Positions 63,415-64,000 of a DNA stretch of 64,000 bases are shown here, piece by piece (the stretch's first letter is position 1; every line of letters begins with the position of its first letter). Source of the stretch: Ruminiclostridium cellobioparum DSM 1351 = ATCC 15832 (GTDB lineage Bacteria > Bacillota > Clostridia > Acetivibrionales > DSM-1351). The DNA lies in assembly GCF_000621505.1 (NCBI RefSeq), contig NZ_JHYD01000037.1, forward strand, positions 21,793 to 85,792, written 5' to 3'. The notes beneath the pieces were generated by a model. That model saw only the letters and a program-made list of their open reading frames with translations, ran no database searches and had not been told where the DNA came from. A program made the position numbers and the translations under genes.

Positions 63415-63443
63415 TTGACATAATGATAGCAACATGGTAACAT
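63415..63443 (+). promoter_or_regulatory. Strong promoter of the large RNA
   Basis: TTGACA (63415-63420, consensus), an exact 17-base spacer and TAACAT (63438-63443). Transcription should start near 63450. No ribosome site or ORF follows on the plus strand. Confidence 0.75.
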
Positions 63444-63449
63444 AATAAA

Positions 63450-64000
63450 GCCGTCGCGGTGAGCGGCCGGCAAACCTTGAAAGTCAACAGTAATAATACT
63501 TTTAAGGAATCAAGATGATAGATGCGAGACAGAACAATGATTCACAATGTGAATCATCGGAAGATGAATTTCGAGCAGCGGAGCTTATACGATAAGTGAG
63601 CAGTACAGAATATGAAATCTGACGCAGTAATGCGGTATCTAAGGTTGATTTCAAAGTGGTAGATACAAGTAGTACAAGGAAGACGAGTCTCGAGTAGCGG
63701 AATTTACAAAGGTAAATGAGCAACGCAGAGTACGAAGTCTGACCCAGTAATACGAAGTATATAACACTTTGAGAAATGGACTTTGAAAAGTAAACAGTGA
63801 CAAATACATGCAAATGTAATGTAAAGGAACTCGAAAAATTCCGAAATCGCATAGCGATTTCAAAATTGAGTAACTTGCGAACTTTACAACCTGGTTTTTG
63901 GAAACAAGAACTAGAAAAAAAGTCAGCAATTTTAAATGAGCATGCTGAATAAAATTCAGCAGTCAAGCTTGTCAAATAAGTTAATTGTGCAGCAGATTTT
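63450..64000 (+). ncRNA. Large ornate non-coding RNA, continuing beyond the window
   Basis: At least 550 bases with no plus-strand ORF of 60 codons but dense structure. Perfect hairpins include ATGATTCAC-AAT-GTGAATCAT (63537-63557), GAAATCGC-ATA-GCGATTTC (63843-63861) and GCTGAAT-AAA-ATTCAGC (near 63945). Two paralogous domains, 63560-63638 and 63679-63760, share GAAGAYGARTYTCGAGYAGCG, TGAGCA and CAGTAAT while their hairpins differ in a pairing-preserving way (CTTAT/ATAAG against TTTAC/GTAAA). This is how large RNAs such as GOLLD, ROOL or OLE look, but I cannot assign it to one. The 3' end lies outside. Confidence 0.7.

Noticed and set aside
63502..63975. Minus-strand open frame of 157 codons opposite the large RNA
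   Set aside because: It has a skewed Ser/Leu/Phe composition, no ribosome site and no recognisable domain. It runs antisense through the repeated structured domains, which explain the sequence better.
63440..64000. Group II intron or retroelement as explanation of the right-edge RNA
   Set aside because: No GTGYG-type 5' end, no domain V-like hairpin and no reverse transcriptase seen within the window. Sequence further right could change this.
1..64000. CRISPR array, tRNA, rRNA or prophage genes
   Set aside because: No regularly spaced direct repeats, no cloverleaf or rRNA sequence and no phage structural or integrase gene were found on reading both strands.

Overview
The window reads as chromosomal DNA of a low-GC, anaerobic, probably spore-forming Firmicute of the class Clostridia (a Ruminiclostridium/Acetivibrio-like organism is my guess). 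The clues are AGGAGG-type ribosome sites, a type III glutamine synthetase, four-subunit ferredoxin-linked 2-oxoacid oxidoreductase, a PdaB-like polysaccharide deacetylase, clostridial-type TcdA, and AT-rich intergenic DNA. I found no tRNA, rRNA, CRISPR array or transposase gene.

Layout. (1) 163-9473: a sugar-catabolism cluster made of a transketolase broken by one in-frame TAA, a CoA-acylating aldehyde dehydrogenase, a PfkB kinase, an L-fucose-isomerase-like protein, an RpiB/LacAB isomerase, a degenerate M24-family protein and an AraC-GyrI regulator. A 319-bp MITE-like palindrome sits inside it. (2) 9540-17350: housekeeping and unknown genes (ferredoxin, amidohydrolase, FMN reductase, TcdA, P-loop ATPase, membrane-anchored MutS-like ATPase), then a YtrA-type GntR regulator with two visible operators in front of the wreck of its ABC transporter. 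(3) 17532-20220: the 2-oxoacid:ferredoxin oxidoreductase operon. (4) 20333-25319: an ABC exporter with its own two-component system, followed by a second MITE copy. (5) 25782-35299: glnN on the minus strand, then a transglutaminase-like membrane protein, a Cache-type histidine kinase, an intact M24 peptidase, an AlkZ-related protein and a secreted protein. (6) 35501-49852: a signalling and biosynthesis block. It has a membrane coiled-coil protein, three receiver proteins (LytTR, HDOD and an unknown output), a 1852-residue single-module NRPS ending in a thioester reductase, and two related histidine kinases, one carrying a pseudo-receiver with Glu in place of Asp. (7) 50091-53736: small unknown genes, a sporulation-type deacetylase whose ribosome site lies in a long hairpin, an oxidoreductase and a DinB protein. 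(8) 54026-62878: a complete PTS in one locus (EIIA, EI, HPr, mannitol EIICB, PRD regulator, 1-phosphofructokinase, sorbose-1-phosphate-reductase-like dehydrogenase) with a structured RNA in the middle. (9) 63415-64000: a strong promoter driving a large, ORF-free, highly structured RNA that runs off the window.

The most interesting items are the large RNA at the right edge, with two paralogous covarying domains; the NRPS wired into a phosphorelay-type cluster; the self-contained polyol PTS with a possible mannitol-1-P to fructose-1-P route; the transketolase whose single stop falls on a conserved active-site glutamate codon; and the palindromic MITE family. Enzyme names come from motif recognition by eye. 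Substrates and pathways are inference unless stated otherwise.
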